Source of the DNA: a virus
Strand: one strand, 5' to 3'
Virus record (IMG/VR): IMGVR_UViG_3300044940_000311
Location: 1-21,263 of that record
DNA length: 21,263 nt
Shown: piece after piece, positions 4,854 to 12,959 of the stretch
Position numbering within the stretch: the first letter of the stretch is position 1
How the letters are laid out: each line of letters opens with the position of its first letter
The notes under the pieces: model-generated
Seen by the model: the letters and a program-made list of their open reading frames with translations, nothing else
The model's database searches: none
Told to the model about the DNA's origin: nothing
Translations under genes and position numbers: made by a program

Positions 4854-6687
4854 GAGCCCCTACGTCCGCATCGCCTTCGACTATGCCTCGCGCGCCGTCG
4901 CGGACCGCCAGCGCCGGGAGCATTGTGAGTTTGTGCGCTTGGCAGCCCGGCGGTTTCTCGCCGATCTCAAGCGCACCCGCCGGCGGGACTGCGGGTTCTA
5001 TTTCAGCGAGTGGCACGCGCATGACGTGTGCGATTTCCTGGAGAAATTGCCGCATGTTCAGGGGGCCTGGGAGACGCCGACGCTGAAGCTCGAGCCCGCA
5101 CAGGTCTTCATCCTCGTCAACGTGTTCGGGTTTCGGCGCAAATCGGATGACCGGCGGCGCTTTACGCGGGCCTATATTGAGGTCGCGCGCAAGAATGCGA
5201 AGAGCACGCTCACCGCGGGGATCGCGCTCTACTGCCTGACCTGCGAGGGCGAACTGGGGCCGGATATTGTGATTGGTGCGACCACGGGCGCACAGGCGGA
5301 CAAGGTGTTCAAGCCCGCCAAGCTCATGGTTCAGCGCACCCCGGCGCTGCGCGAGGCCTTCAACCTGCAGGTCTGGGCGCGCGCGATCACCTGCGGGGAC
5401 AATGGCGGCGCGATGCAGCCGATCAACGCCAAATCCTCGACGCAGGATGGCTGGAACCCTTACGTCGGGATCCTCGACGAGCTGCACGCGCACAAGGATC
5501 GCGGGCTGTTCGACGTGATCCGCTCGGCATTCGGCGCGCGCAAGCAGCCGCTGATGTGGATGATCACCACCGCGGGCTACAACGTGCGCGGAGTGTGTTA
5601 CGAGCAGCGCGTGCTACTCGCCAAGGTGCTTGCCGGCACGGTCGAAGCGGACCACTTTTTCGGCGTGATCTTCACGATCGACGAGGGCGATGATCCGTTT
5701 GACGAGGCAAGCTGGCGCAAGGCCAACCCACTGCTTGGCACGGCCGTCGATCTCGACGAGTTGCGCGGCTACGCGCTCGAGGCCAAGAGCTCGCCCGCCT
5801 CGCTCGGCGAGTTTCTGACCAAGCGGCTCAATGTCTGGCTGAGCGCGGCGAGCGCCTGGCTTTCGGTCGAGCAATGGAAGAAGGCGACAATCGAGGGGCT
5901 CGACTGGGAGGACTTCCGCGGGCTTGAATGCACGATCGGGGCGGACCTCGCAGACAAGGACGATATTACCGCGGTGGTGCTCGCCGGGCAGTGCCCGGAT
6001 GGCCGGATCCTGTTCAAGCCCAAGTTCTTCATCCCCGCCGCCGCGCTGATCCGCGAGACCCAGAGCGACACGGGGCAATCGACCTACGGCGTGTGGGCTA
6101 GGCGGGTTCCGAGATCGGAGGATGAGGTGGCCGGGCTGCCGCCGCTGTTCGCGCTCGATCAGCAGGGCAGGCCGATCTGGAACAGGCCGCTCGAGCGGCT
6201 GCCGCGGCAATGGCAGGGAGAATTGCTGGTCACCCCCGGCGATTTTGTCGATCACAACATGGTCGAGATGTTCATCCGCTGGCTGATTGCCACACAATCG
6301 GTGCGGCGCGTGACATTTGACCAGTTTGCCGCCGCGCAGCAGATGGCCTCGCGCCTCAATGAGGAGCTTTCGGGTGATGAGCCGATTGCAGCGATCCTGC
6401 ACAAATCGGCGGCGAACGTAACCCCGGCGGCCAGGGAGCTCGAGGCACGGGTCCGGGCCCGCGATCCGGCGCGCTATCTCGGGCATGATGGCAGCCCGGT
6501 GCTGACCTGGATGGTCTCGAACGCGGTCGTCACCCGGCATGTCAACGGCACGATCCTGCCCAAGAAGGAAAGCGCCGAGAGCCCGAACAAGATCGACGGA
6601 GTGGACGCGATGATCAACGCGCTTGCCGCGATTGTCATGGCCGAGCCCAAGGCCGAGGCAAAAATCCTCGAATACACGGGGCTGTGA
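4795..6687 (+). CDS. terL: terminase large subunit, HK97-type
   Basis: This 630-residue packaging motor has an N-terminal ATPase that pumps DNA into the prohead and a C-terminal RNase H-like nuclease that cuts concatemers. The Walker A variant ARKNAKST is at 131-138, Walker B GILDE at 225-229, and the coupling motif TTAG at 258-261. In the nuclease, likely metal-binding acids are D384 (GADLADKDD), D509 (TFDQ) and D604 (DGVDA). The opening helix YASRAVADRQRREHCEFVRLAARRFL agrees with ATG 4795 as start. The protein is longer than the usual 500-580 residues. Part of the difference is an apparent insertion at about 435-475, between YGVWAR and LLVTPGDFVD, which is normally a short connection. The stop overlaps the portal start. 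Confidence 0.97.
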   Translation: MAQRKAAKTPSRATAASQFESPYVRIAFDYASRAVADRQRREHCEFVRLAARRFLADLKRTRRRDCGFYFSEWHAHDVCDFLEKLPHVQGAWETPTLKLEPAQVFILVNVFGFRRKSDDRRRFTRAYIEVARKNAKSTLTAGIALYCLTCEGELGPDIVIGATTGAQADKVFKPAKLMVQRTPALREAFNLQVWARAITCGDNGGAMQPINAKSSTQDGWNPYVGILDELHAHKDRGLFDVIRSAFGARKQPLMWMITTAGYNVRGVCYEQRVLLAKVLAGTVEADHFFGVIFTIDEGDDPFDEASWRKANPLLGTAVDLDELRGYALEAKSSPASLGEFLTKRLNVWLSAASAWLSVEQWKKATIEGLDWEDFRGLECTIGADLADKDDITAVVLAGQCPDGRILFKPKFFIPAAALIRETQSDTGQSTYGVWARRVPRSEDEVAGLPPLFALDQQGRPIWNRPLERLPRQWQGELLVTPGDFVDHNMVEMFIRWLIATQSVRRVTFDQFAAAQQMASRLNEELSGDEPIAAILHKSAANVTPAARELEARVRARDPARYLGHDGSPVLTWMVSNAVVTRHVNGTILPKKESAESPNKIDGVDAMINALAAIVMAEPKAEAKILEYTGL

Positions 6688-7925
6688 TGGGTATTGGCGC
6701 GCGTTTGAGGCGCTGGTGGCAGGGTGCGGGTGCCGATGCCGGGCCCGCGCCAGTCACCGCGGGCACTCTGGCTGACGCCGGCAGCGAGGCGCTCTGGTTC
6801 ATGACCGGAACGAGCGGCAGCGCCCGCGTTGCTGTGAACGAACGCGCGGCGATGAGCCTGCCGGCGGTGCTGCATGCGCTCGAGATCCTCACCGGCGTGT
6901 TCGCCATGACCCCGATGCTCTACTATCGCCGCGAAGGCGACGGGAAGGCGCGCGCCGACACCTCGCCGCTGTTCGCGCTGTTCCACGACCGGCCCAACGC
7001 CGCGCAGAGCATCTTCCTGTTCAAGGAGGTGCTGCTTGGCGACATGCTGATGGCGGGCTCTTTCGCGGTGTTTGTCCACCGCGACGGAATGTTCCGCCCC
7101 AAGGCGCTCTCGCGGCTCGATCCGCGCAGCGTTCAACCGGCACAATTCTGGGACCGGGCCGACGGGCTCGAGCTGTTCTATGATGTTACTCTGCCCGATG
7201 GCAGCTCGGGGCGGTTCAGCCGCACCGATGTCTGGCACGTGCCGGGTTTCAGCCGCGACGGGCTGCTGGGCGTCAACCGGATCAGGCTGCTCGACGATAT
7301 GCTCGCCTCGGCGGTGGCGGCGGGCGAATATGCGCGGCATTTCTGGGAGAACAATGCCCAGCCCGCAACGCTGCTCAAGACCAAGGGCAAGGTCAATCCC
7401 GAGGACAAGGACAAGCTCAAGCGCGATTGGAAGCGGATGTTTTCCGGCCCCCGCCGGGCGGGCGAGGTGGCGGTGCTCGACCAGGAAATGGAGGCAACCA
7501 CGCTCGGGGCGACCAACCGCGACAGCCAGTTTGTCGAGATCCGCGCCTTCAACGTGGTCGAGGTGGCACGCGCCTTCGGGGTGCCGCCGCACCTGCTTTA
7601 TGAGCTCTCGCGCGCAACCTTCTCGAACATCGAGCAGCAGAGCCTCGAGTTCATCATGTATTCGATGATGCCGCATTACGAGCGGGTGGCAAGCGCGGCG
7701 ACGCACTATTTTGCCGAGCCCGGGCATTTTTTCGAGTTCCTGCCCGATGCCCTGCTGAAAGGCGACGTCAAGACGCGCTGGGAGGCCTACAAGGCCGCGC
7801 GCGAGGCAGGGGTGATGAACGCCGACGAGATCCGCCGGCGCGAGAACATGCAGCCGATCGGGGGCCGCGCGGGCGAGGAGTATTGGCGCCCGGCCAACAT
7901 GGCGGTCTCGGGCGAGCCCAATTGA
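6687..7925 (+). CDS. portal protein, HK97 family
   Basis: This 412-residue protein would form the dodecameric ring at the capsid vertex through which DNA enters and leaves. Family features seen: VNERAAMSLPAVLHALEILTGVFAMTPMLYYR near the N-terminus, the WHVPGFSRDGLLGVNRIRL block in the centre, and FSNIEQQSLEFIMYSMMPHYERV near residues 310-335, which is the most diagnostic stretch. The start ATG 6687 shares its A with the terL stop (TGATG); a GTG at 6684 in the same frame would add one residue. Length is normal for the family. The place between terminase and protease is the standard HK97-type order. Confidence 0.97.
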   Translation: MGIGARLRRWWQGAGADAGPAPVTAGTLADAGSEALWFMTGTSGSARVAVNERAAMSLPAVLHALEILTGVFAMTPMLYYRREGDGKARADTSPLFALFHDRPNAAQSIFLFKEVLLGDMLMAGSFAVFVHRDGMFRPKALSRLDPRSVQPAQFWDRADGLELFYDVTLPDGSSGRFSRTDVWHVPGFSRDGLLGVNRIRLLDDMLASAVAAGEYARHFWENNAQPATLLKTKGKVNPEDKDKLKRDWKRMFSGPRRAGEVAVLDQEMEATTLGATNRDSQFVEIRAFNVVEVARAFGVPPHLLYELSRATFSNIEQQSLEFIMYSMMPHYERVASAATHYFAEPGHFFEFLPDALLKGDVKTRWEAYKAAREAGVMNADEIRRRENMQPIGGRAGEEYWRPANMAVSGEPN

Positions 7926-7947
7926 GGCGCCTCTGGAGCAATCGACG

Positions 7948-8877
7948 ATGAGCAACCGCATTTTGGCTGCGATCCGCTCGCAGCCCTGGGCGATTGTGCC
8001 CGAATATCTCGCGGCGATCGAGGCGCTGGCCGCGCGCGCGCTCGATGATCCGGCGGTGATCGCGGTCTCGCGCGATGGCCATGCCGAGCGGATCGCCGAG
8101 GCGGTGGCCGAGATGGGCACCGCCTTTCCGGGAACGCGCGCAGCAGCAATCCGCGACGGGGTGGGCAGCCTGCCGCTGTTCGGGCCGATTGTCCCGCGCG
8201 CCAATCTTCTGACCGAGGCCTCTGGCGCAACCTCGCTCGCCAGCCTGGCTGCCGATTTCCGCAAGCTTGAGGCGAGCCCGGAGGTGCGGCGCATCCTGAT
8301 CGTCTCGGACAGCCCCGGCGGGATGATCACCGATGTCCGCGCCTTCGGCACGTTGATCGCGCGCGCCTCCAAGCCGGTGAGCGTGTTCGTCTCGGGCCTG
8401 TGCTGCTCGGCGGCCTATTGGATCGCGTCGCAGGCCAGCGAGATCATCGCCGATCCGTCCGCGCTGATCGGCTCGCTCGGGGTGATGATGGCAGCACGCG
8501 TGCAGGAGGCCCCCAACAGCGAGGGCGAGCGCACTGTCCACATCACCAGCTCGAATGCACCCGACAAGCACGCCGACCTCACAAGCGACGAAGGCCAGGC
8601 GAAAATCCGCGCCATGCTCGATGAGATTGAGGCGGTGATGCTCTCGGATGTCGCGCGCGGCCGCAAGGTCCCCATCGCCCAGGTGCGCGAGGGCTTCGGC
8701 CGCGGCGCAACCCTGTCTGCACGGCAGGCCAGGCAAGCCGGAATGATCGACCGGATCGAGGCAGGCGGCCTCGATGCGGTGCTGCGCCAGCTTGCCTGGG
8801 CCGGCCGTTCAGCCACGCCAAAGCGCGCCGCTGCGGCACACCAACTCGCGCTGATCCGCGCACAATCCTGCATCTGA
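7948..8877 (+). CDS. S49-family prohead protease
   Basis: This 309-residue serine protease probably matures the prohead by cleaving the capsid N-terminal domain. It has the SppA/ClpP-like fold signature. DSPGG is at 121-125. The catalytic serine is S154 in CCSAAYW. The probable general-base lysine is K207 in APDKHAD, 53 residues later, close to the Ser-Lys spacing of single-domain SppA enzymes. The ATG has GGAG at about 7934-7937, nine to ten bases upstream. HK97 itself uses an unrelated protease fold, but S49 enzymes in the same slot are common, as with lambda gpC. Some S49 phage genes carry an internal scaffold start; none is obvious here, but the C-terminal part after residue 225 is helical and charged and could act as scaffold. 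Confidence 0.93.
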   Translation: MSNRILAAIRSQPWAIVPEYLAAIEALAARALDDPAVIAVSRDGHAERIAEAVAEMGTAFPGTRAAAIRDGVGSLPLFGPIVPRANLLTEASGATSLASLAADFRKLEASPEVRRILIVSDSPGGMITDVRAFGTLIARASKPVSVFVSGLCCSAAYWIASQASEIIADPSALIGSLGVMMAARVQEAPNSEGERTVHITSSNAPDKHADLTSDEGQAKIRAMLDEIEAVMLSDVARGRKVPIAQVREGFGRGATLSARQARQAGMIDRIEAGGLDAVLRQLAWAGRSATPKRAAAAHQLALIRAQSCI

Positions 8878-8889
8878 TGGAGTGAAACT

Positions 8890-10227
8890 ATGCGTCTTTC
8901 CGCACTCAAGCAGCAGCTGGCGGCAACCGTGGCCAGCATGGAGGACATCATCGCCGGGGCCACCGAGACGGTTTCGGCCGAGGATGGCAGCCAAACTACT
9001 GAGCCCCGCGATCTGACGGCCGAGGAACAGGCCCAGTTCGATGCGCTCAAGGCCAAGGCGAGCGGCCTGCAGGCGCAGATCGCGCGCGAGGAGCAGGTGC
9101 TTGCGCTCAAGGCGCAGGCTGCGACGCCAATCGCCCCGCTCCCCGGCGCTGCGCAAGGCGTGAGCGCCACCGTCCCGGCCGCGCCCAAGGAGCCGCCCGC
9201 CCCCGGGGTGCGGTTCGCGCGCATTGCCCAGGTCTTGGCGATTGGCCGCGGTGACCTGCGCGCCAGCGCATATGAGGCCGAACGGCTTTATGGCTCGGAA
9301 ATGGCGCAGATTGTCGCCAACATGGAGCAGAGCACCGCGACCAAGGGCGGCTTTCTGGTCGATACCGCCTACTCGCGCGATTTCATCGAGTTCCTGCGCC
9401 CGCAGGTGGTGATCCGGAACATGGGCGCGCGCTCGGTGCCGATGCCCGAGGGCAACCTCACCATGCGCAAGGCCACCGCAGGCACCGCCGCGAGCTATGT
9501 CGGCGAGCGCGTGCCCGCGCCTGCCACCGATGCCACGATTGGCCAGATCACGATGAGCGCCAAGCGGCTGACCGCGCTGGTGGCGATCACCAACCAGCTC
9601 ATCCGCCGCGCCTCGATCGATGTTGAGACGATGATCCGCGACGATCTCGCGCGGGCGGTGGCGGTGAAAGAAGACCAGCAGTTCCTGCGCGGCGTGGGCT
9701 CCTCGACCGCGCCCACCGGGCTGCGCAATCTGGTGGCGGCGGGGAACGTGATCCCCGCCAACGCCACGGTCAACCTCGTCAATGTCACCAATGACCTCGG
9801 CAAGCTGCGGCTCGCGGTGATGAACGCCAACATTCCGATGACCCGCTGCGGCTACATCATGAGCCCGCGCACCGCGATGTTCCTCGAGAATTTGCGCGAT
9901 GGCAACGGCAACCGCGCTTTCCCCGAGGTTTCCGAAGGGCGGCTTGGCATCTACCCGATCGGGATCACCACCTCGGTGCCCGACAATCTCGGCGCCGGAT
10001 CGAACCAGAGCGAGGTCTATTTCGGCGATTTCAACGAGTTCCTGATCGGCGATACCGGGCAGATCGCGATCGCGGCCTCGGATGTGGCGGCCTATGATGA
10101 CGGCGGCACGCTGCGCGCGGCCTTCAGCAATGACGAAACGGTGGTGCGGGTGATCGCCGAGCACGACACCGCGCTGCGCTATGACACCGCCTTTGCGGTG
10201 CTCACCGGCGTGACCTGGACGCCGTAA
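8890..10227 (+). CDS. major capsid protein, HK97 fold
   Basis: This 445-residue shell protein has a helical N-terminal region (residues 1-80, with LTAEEQAQFDALKAKASGLQAQIAREEQVLALKAQ) that looks like the coiled-coil delta or scaffold domain. A Pro/Ala-rich linker (about 80-108) follows, then the HK97-fold body from about residue 130 (TATKGGFLVDTAYSRDFIEFLRPQVVIRNMGARSVPMPEGN). The C-terminus has the usual DTAFAVLTGVTW. The linker is the likely site for cleavage by the protease encoded just upstream; the exact site cannot be read from sequence. ATG 8890 has GGAG at 8879-8882. The gene is followed by a stable hairpin. Confidence 0.97.
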   Translation: MRLSALKQQLAATVASMEDIIAGATETVSAEDGSQTTEPRDLTAEEQAQFDALKAKASGLQAQIAREEQVLALKAQAATPIAPLPGAAQGVSATVPAAPKEPPAPGVRFARIAQVLAIGRGDLRASAYEAERLYGSEMAQIVANMEQSTATKGGFLVDTAYSRDFIEFLRPQVVIRNMGARSVPMPEGNLTMRKATAGTAASYVGERVPAPATDATIGQITMSAKRLTALVAITNQLIRRASIDVETMIRDDLARAVAVKEDQQFLRGVGSSTAPTGLRNLVAAGNVIPANATVNLVNVTNDLGKLRLAVMNANIPMTRCGYIMSPRTAMFLENLRDGNGNRAFPEVSEGRLGIYPIGITTSVPDNLGAGSNQSEVYFGDFNEFLIGDTGQIAIAASDVAAYDDGGTLRAAFSNDETVVRVIAEHDTALRYDTAFAVLTGVTWTP

Positions 10228-10234
10228 GGAAGGT

Positions 10235-10266
10235 GCGGGGCGGCCAGGTAAGCGCGGCTGCCCCGC
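10235..10266 (+). terminator. stem-loop after the capsid gene
   Basis: GCGGGGCGGCC at 10235-10245 pairs with GGCTGCCCCGC at 10256-10266 over 11 positions, one of them a G-U pair, with a 10-base loop. It begins eight bases after the capsid stop. There is no run of T after it, so it is a weak intrinsic terminator at best. It may instead protect the 3' end of an abundant capsid mRNA or reduce read-through. Confidence 0.45.
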
Positions 10267-10299
10267 TTGCTGCTGCCAGCCAATTGAAGGAGCACGTTC

Positions 10300-10485
10300 A
10301 TGAAAGCAGTCAGGTTTCTGATGCCCTACACAATCGGCACGCTCTACAATCCGGGCGAGATCGCCGGCTTTGACGCTGGCCTTGCCGACAGCCTGATCGA
10401 GCGCGGCATTGCCGAGCCCATCAAGGACAAATCGCCCAAGGCCAAGGGCGCAGGCGCAGCCGAGGCTAGCGAGGCCGCGGCCTGA
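10300..10485 (+). CDS. small head-region protein
   Basis: This 61-residue protein begins at ATG 10300 with the strong site AAGGAG at about 10287-10292. The fold-like part is VRFLMPYTIGTLYNPGEIAGFDAGLADSLIERGIAEPI, and the tail is Lys/Ala-rich (KDKSPKAKGAGAAEASEAAA). Short proteins of this pattern (VRFL...Y..GE.A......A..LI..G.A) are common directly after capsid genes in siphophages, but their role is not well established. The second small protein at 11936-12124 has the same layout and may be a paralogue. The strong ribosome-binding site suggests high expression, in line with a capsid-associated part. Confidence 0.75.
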   Translation: MKAVRFLMPYTIGTLYNPGEIAGFDAGLADSLIERGIAEPIKDKSPKAKGAGAAEASEAAA

Positions 10486-10511
10486 TCCTCCCCTCCTCTC
10501 CCTCCCGCCTA

Positions 10512-10550
10512 GCGGCCCTCTCCTGCTCCCCCGGAGGGGGCCGCAATTTT
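10512..10550 (+). terminator. GC-rich hairpin with short T-run (possible terminator)
   Basis: GCGGCCC at 10512-10518 is the reverse complement of GGGCCGC at 10538-10544, and an inner CTCC (10526-10529) can pair with GGAG (10533-10536). The stem is followed by AATTTT (10545-10550), which resembles a weak intrinsic terminator. It lies in the 96-base gap between the small head protein and the connector gene, the largest gap within the head and tail genes. It could lower transcription of the connector and tail genes relative to capsid. Confidence 0.4.
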
Positions 10551-10581
10551 CAAGATTTGCAGCCGGGCTGGAGATTGCGCA

Positions 10582-11169
10582 ATGCGCCAGGGCACAATCG
10601 TCACTGTCCCGCCTAGCGGGCATCCGCTTTCGCTTGCCGAGGCCAAGCGGCAGCTGCGGATCGAGGAGGCCGATACCGATCAGGATGCGCATATCACTGC
10701 GCTGATTGCCGCGGCGCACCGGATGATCGAGCGCGAGCTCGGCTATCCGATCCTGCGCCAGACGCGCCAGACGCATCTGATGCAGTTTCCCTGCGGGCCG
10801 ATCTGGCTGGCTGGCGGGCACAATCTTGAGCTGCTCGCGATCCAATACCGCGATCATGCGGGCACGGTGCAGCTGCTCGATCCGGCCCAATACGCGCTCG
10901 ATGCCGTCTCGCGCCCGGCGCAAGTGCTGCCCGCATCGGGGCAAGTCTGGCCCGCGACGAGCTTCGGCCCGGGCGCGGTGATGGTCGAATGGCGCGCGGG
11001 CTGGCCCAATGCCGCCGAGGTGCCCGAGGATCTCGTCCACGCGATGAAGCTGCTCGTCGCGCACTGGGACCAGAACCGCGAGGCGGTGGTGGTGGCAACC
11101 GTCGCGACCGAGGTGCAATTGGCACTCGCGGCGCTGCTCGCGCCCTTCCGCGTCCCCTTCGTTGCCTGA
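10582..11169 (+). CDS. head-tail connector (gp6-like / phiE125 gp8 type)
   Basis: This 195-residue protein probably forms the ring that binds the portal and starts the neck. The N-terminal half, PLSLAEAKRQLRIEEADTDQDAHITALIAAAHRMIERELGYPIL, is the hallmark of the gp6-type connector family, in which helices start with L.EAK..LR. and contain D..I..LI..A...E...G. The later part (VMVEWRAGWPNAAEVPEDLVHAMKLLVAHWDQNREAV) is also typical of the phiE125 gp8 group. ATG 10582 has TGGAG about nine bases upstream. The stop TGA is followed at once by the next ATG, which suggests coupled translation. Confidence 0.87.
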   Translation: MRQGTIVTVPPSGHPLSLAEAKRQLRIEEADTDQDAHITALIAAAHRMIERELGYPILRQTRQTHLMQFPCGPIWLAGGHNLELLAIQYRDHAGTVQLLDPAQYALDAVSRPAQVLPASGQVWPATSFGPGAVMVEWRAGWPNAAEVPEDLVHAMKLLVAHWDQNREAVVVATVATEVQLALAALLAPFRVPFVA

Positions 11170-11571
11170 ATGCCGATGAACCGCGTATCGCTTGCCCTTG
11201 GCGAGGCTTTTGCCAACGTCGCGCTTGCAAAACTCACGCCTGGCGAACGGCTGTTGCAAGGCGAGCATCCGCGCGATTGCTGCACTTTGGCCGAGGAATG
11301 GCCATACGTTTTCCCCTCGGGCCAGGCGGGCAGGGAACACGAGCTTGAGCTGACCTTTTTCATGCCGTGCGCAGGTCTCGCCGAGGCCGCGCGGCTGTGT
11401 GAGCAGATCCGCGCCGCGCTCGAGGAGGCGATCGTTGGCGATGCCATCACGCTTCCCGGGCACATCGTGATCGAGGCGGTGGTAAGCAGCCAGGTGATCC
11501 ATCGCGATCGCCTCAACGATGTTGCATTTGTGCGCCTTGCCCTGCTCGCGCGCACGCTGGTGGAGCAATAA
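11170..11571 (+). CDS. unknown neck or tail-completion protein
   Basis: This 133-residue protein lies between the connector and the head-closure protein, directly abutting both (start right after the previous TGA; next ATG right after its TAA). It is probably a neck component, but no family is recognised from sequence. What is seen: an N-terminal amphipathic segment, EWPYVFPSGQAGREHELELTFFMPCAGLAEAARLCEQIRAALEEAI in the middle, and a beta-rich C-terminus ending in VRLALLARTLVEQ. The alternation of a long helix with flanking strands resembles tail-terminator proteins in outline, although a DUF3168-type terminator is already encoded at 12561. An ATG at 11176 could also be the start. Confidence 0.75.
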   Translation: MPMNRVSLALGEAFANVALAKLTPGERLLQGEHPRDCCTLAEEWPYVFPSGQAGREHELELTFFMPCAGLAEAARLCEQIRAALEEAIVGDAITLPGHIVIEAVVSSQVIHRDRLNDVAFVRLALLARTLVEQ

Positions 11572-11922
11572 ATGCGCTTAGGGCCCCTCAACCGCCGGAT
11601 CACGATCCGCCGCGCGAGCGCGCCTGCGCGCAACGCGCTCAACGAGCCGATTGCCAGCTGGAGCAATTTCGGCACCTTCTGGGCCGAGGAGGACGCGCGG
11701 CGCTTCAAGGGGAGCGAAGGCCTGCAGGCGGGCGGAGTGCGCGCGCAGGCGCTGCGCTGCTGGCGCCTGCGCTGGAGCGCGCGCACCGCCACGATTTCCC
11801 CGGCCGATCGGGTCGCGTGCGGCGGGGTTACCTACGAAATCGTTTCGGCCACCGAAATCGGCCGGCGCGAGGGGGTGGAAATCGTCGCAATCGGCCCGGT
11901 CGCCGATATTGCCGGGGCATGA
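11572..11922 (+). CDS. head closure / head-tail adaptor protein
   Basis: This 116-residue protein matches the Phage_H_T_join or SPP1 gp16-like pattern. It starts with LGPLNRRITIRRAS, followed by NEPIASWSNFGTFWAEE (the usual N.G....W...ATVWAxx step) and ends with a beta segment DRVACGGVTYEIVSATEIGRREGVEIVAIG. Such proteins sit under the connector, plug the portal channel and dock the tail. Length is normal for the family (about 100-120). The start directly follows the previous stop. No clear ribosome-binding sequence is seen, so translation is probably coupled to the upstream gene. Confidence 0.86.
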   Translation: MRLGPLNRRITIRRASAPARNALNEPIASWSNFGTFWAEEDARRFKGSEGLQAGGVRAQALRCWRLRWSARTATISPADRVACGGVTYEIVSATEIGRREGVEIVAIGPVADIAGA

Positions 11923-11935
11923 GAGAGGACAGAGA

Positions 11936-12124
11936 ATGATCAGGGTTCGCGCGCTCCAGGCGCACGGCAATCCGCGCGGGAGCGCATTTTGGAAAACGCC
12001 AGGCACGATCTACGCGCTGCCCGAGAATGAAGCCGCGGCGCTGATTGCCGCCGGGCTGGTTCGGCCGGTGCCTGCGCGCGCCGCCAGGGCGCAGGGGCCA
12101 GGCGATGACAACCGTCAGAGTTGA
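11936..12124 (+). CDS. small protein, possible paralogue of the post-capsid protein
   Basis: This 62-residue protein starts at ATG 11936 behind a purine-rich site (GAGAGAGGAC) and overlaps the next gene by 20 bases. Its sequence MIRVRALQAHG, then TPGTIYALPENEAAALIAAGLVRPV, shares with the 10300-10485 product the order VR.L, PG.I, a helix A..LI..G and a terminal P, followed by a charged, Ala-rich tail. The similarity is weak but the layout is the same. The frame is open upstream to 11651, but that part lies over the head-closure gene and is not coding in this frame. Function unknown. Confidence 0.66.
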   Translation: MIRVRALQAHGNPRGSAFWKTPGTIYALPENEAAALIAAGLVRPVPARAARAQGPGDDNRQS

Positions 12125-12557
12125 GGGGCTGGCCGAACTCGAGGCCGCGCTGGCCGAACTGCCCAAGGCGACCGGGAAAAACGTGCTGAAGCGCGTGCTG
12201 ATGGCTGCAGCCGCGCCGATCGAGGCCGATGCCGCGGCGGCTGCGCCGCACCTTACCGGCCGGCTCCGCCGCGATGTTGCCACGGGAACGCGCCTCACCC
12301 GCCGCCAGGCGGGCCTTGCGCGCAAGCTTGGCAAAAGCGAGGTCGAGGTCCATGTCGGTGTGAAGGACCCGGCAGGCGTCCAGAACGAGTTTGGCAATAT
12401 CCACCAGCCCCCGCAGCCTTTTCTGCGCCCGGCCTGGGATGCGAACAAGGACAGCGCGCTCGAGACGATTGCCTCGCAGCTCGGCGAGGAGATCGAAAAA
12501 TCGGCCGCGCGGCTGGCGCGTCGGGCTGCCCGGCGGGCGAAAGTCCAGGGGGTGTGA
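12105..12557 (+). CDS. HK97 gp10-family neck/tail protein
   Basis: This 150-residue protein shows the gp10 family pattern: VRVEGLAELEAALAELPKATGKNVLKRVLMAAAAPIEADAAAAAPHLTGRLRRDV at the start, then VEVHVGV, and the C-terminal EFGNIHQPPQPFLRPAWDANKDSALETI. The A..AP..TG.L...I and FGT..Q.A.PFL.PA elements are diagnostic. Members act in tail completion or attachment between head closure and tail terminator. The ATG at 12105 fits the family start; an upstream in-frame ATG at 12045 covers another gene and is rejected. The C-terminal helix is rich in Arg and Ala (SAARLARRAARRAKVQGV). Confidence 0.88.
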   Translation: MTTVRVEGLAELEAALAELPKATGKNVLKRVLMAAAAPIEADAAAAAPHLTGRLRRDVATGTRLTRRQAGLARKLGKSEVEVHVGVKDPAGVQNEFGNIHQPPQPFLRPAWDANKDSALETIASQLGEEIEKSAARLARRAARRAKVQGV

Positions 12558-12560
12558 GAG

Positions 12561-12959
12561 GTGGAGGAGGCGCTCACCGCGCGGCTGCTTGCCGCCCCGG
12601 CGCTTGCCGCGCTGGTGGGCAACCGCATCACCTGGGGCTGGCGCGCCCCTGGCGAGGGGCTGCCGGCGGTCACGCTCACCAATGTCTCGCCCGGGCGCAA
12701 TTACACCTACCAGGGCCCGGCGGGGCTTTCGGGCCCGCGCGTGCAGTTTGACATCTGGGCGCGCGATTTTGCCACCGCCAAGGCCATCGAGCGCGCGCTG
12801 GTGGCCGTGCTCGAGCAGCCCGCTGAGCTTGGCGGCATCCGCTTTGCCCCGGCTTTTCTTGATGCCGCGCGCGGGCCGATTGTCGAGGAGCTCGGCGGCG
12901 GGCTGATCGCCCAGCGCGTGAGCATGGATGTTTTCATCTGGTTTTCACCTGCCGCGTGA
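12561..12959 (+). CDS. DUF3168-type tail terminator/completion protein
   Basis: This 132-residue protein matches the DUF3168 pattern: an N-terminal helix with L.A.PALAALVGNRITWGWRAPGEGLPAVTL, then the YQGPAGLSGPRVQFDIWARDFATAKAIERALVAVLE block, with a final strand VSMDVFIWFSP. These proteins form a ring that stops tail tube growth and joins tail to neck. The start codon is GTG 12561, three bases after the previous stop, with GAGAGG nearby. Order gp10-like, DUF3168, tail tube is the usual siphophage arrangement. Confidence 0.86.
   Translation: MEEALTARLLAAPALAALVGNRITWGWRAPGEGLPAVTLTNVSPGRNYTYQGPAGLSGPRVQFDIWARDFATAKAIERALVAVLEQPAELGGIRFAPAFLDAARGPIVEELGGGLIAQRVSMDVFIWFSPAA

Noticed and set aside
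6474-8372. Long minus-strand open frame of 632 codons opposite terL, portal and protease
   Set aside because: It lies entirely opposite well-identified genes, and its translation is Arg/His/Gly-rich without motifs. This is a usual mirror effect of GC-rich coding DNA.
10504-10620. Direct repeat CCCGCCTAGCGG at 10504-10515 and 10608-10619
   Set aside because: Short, GC-rich, one copy coding and the other not, with no third copy seen; chance is likely.
8809-11568. Minus-strand open frame of 919 codons opposite the capsid and connector genes
   Set aside because: Same reason: it overlaps recognised capsid and connector genes, has no family pattern and no ribosome-binding site.
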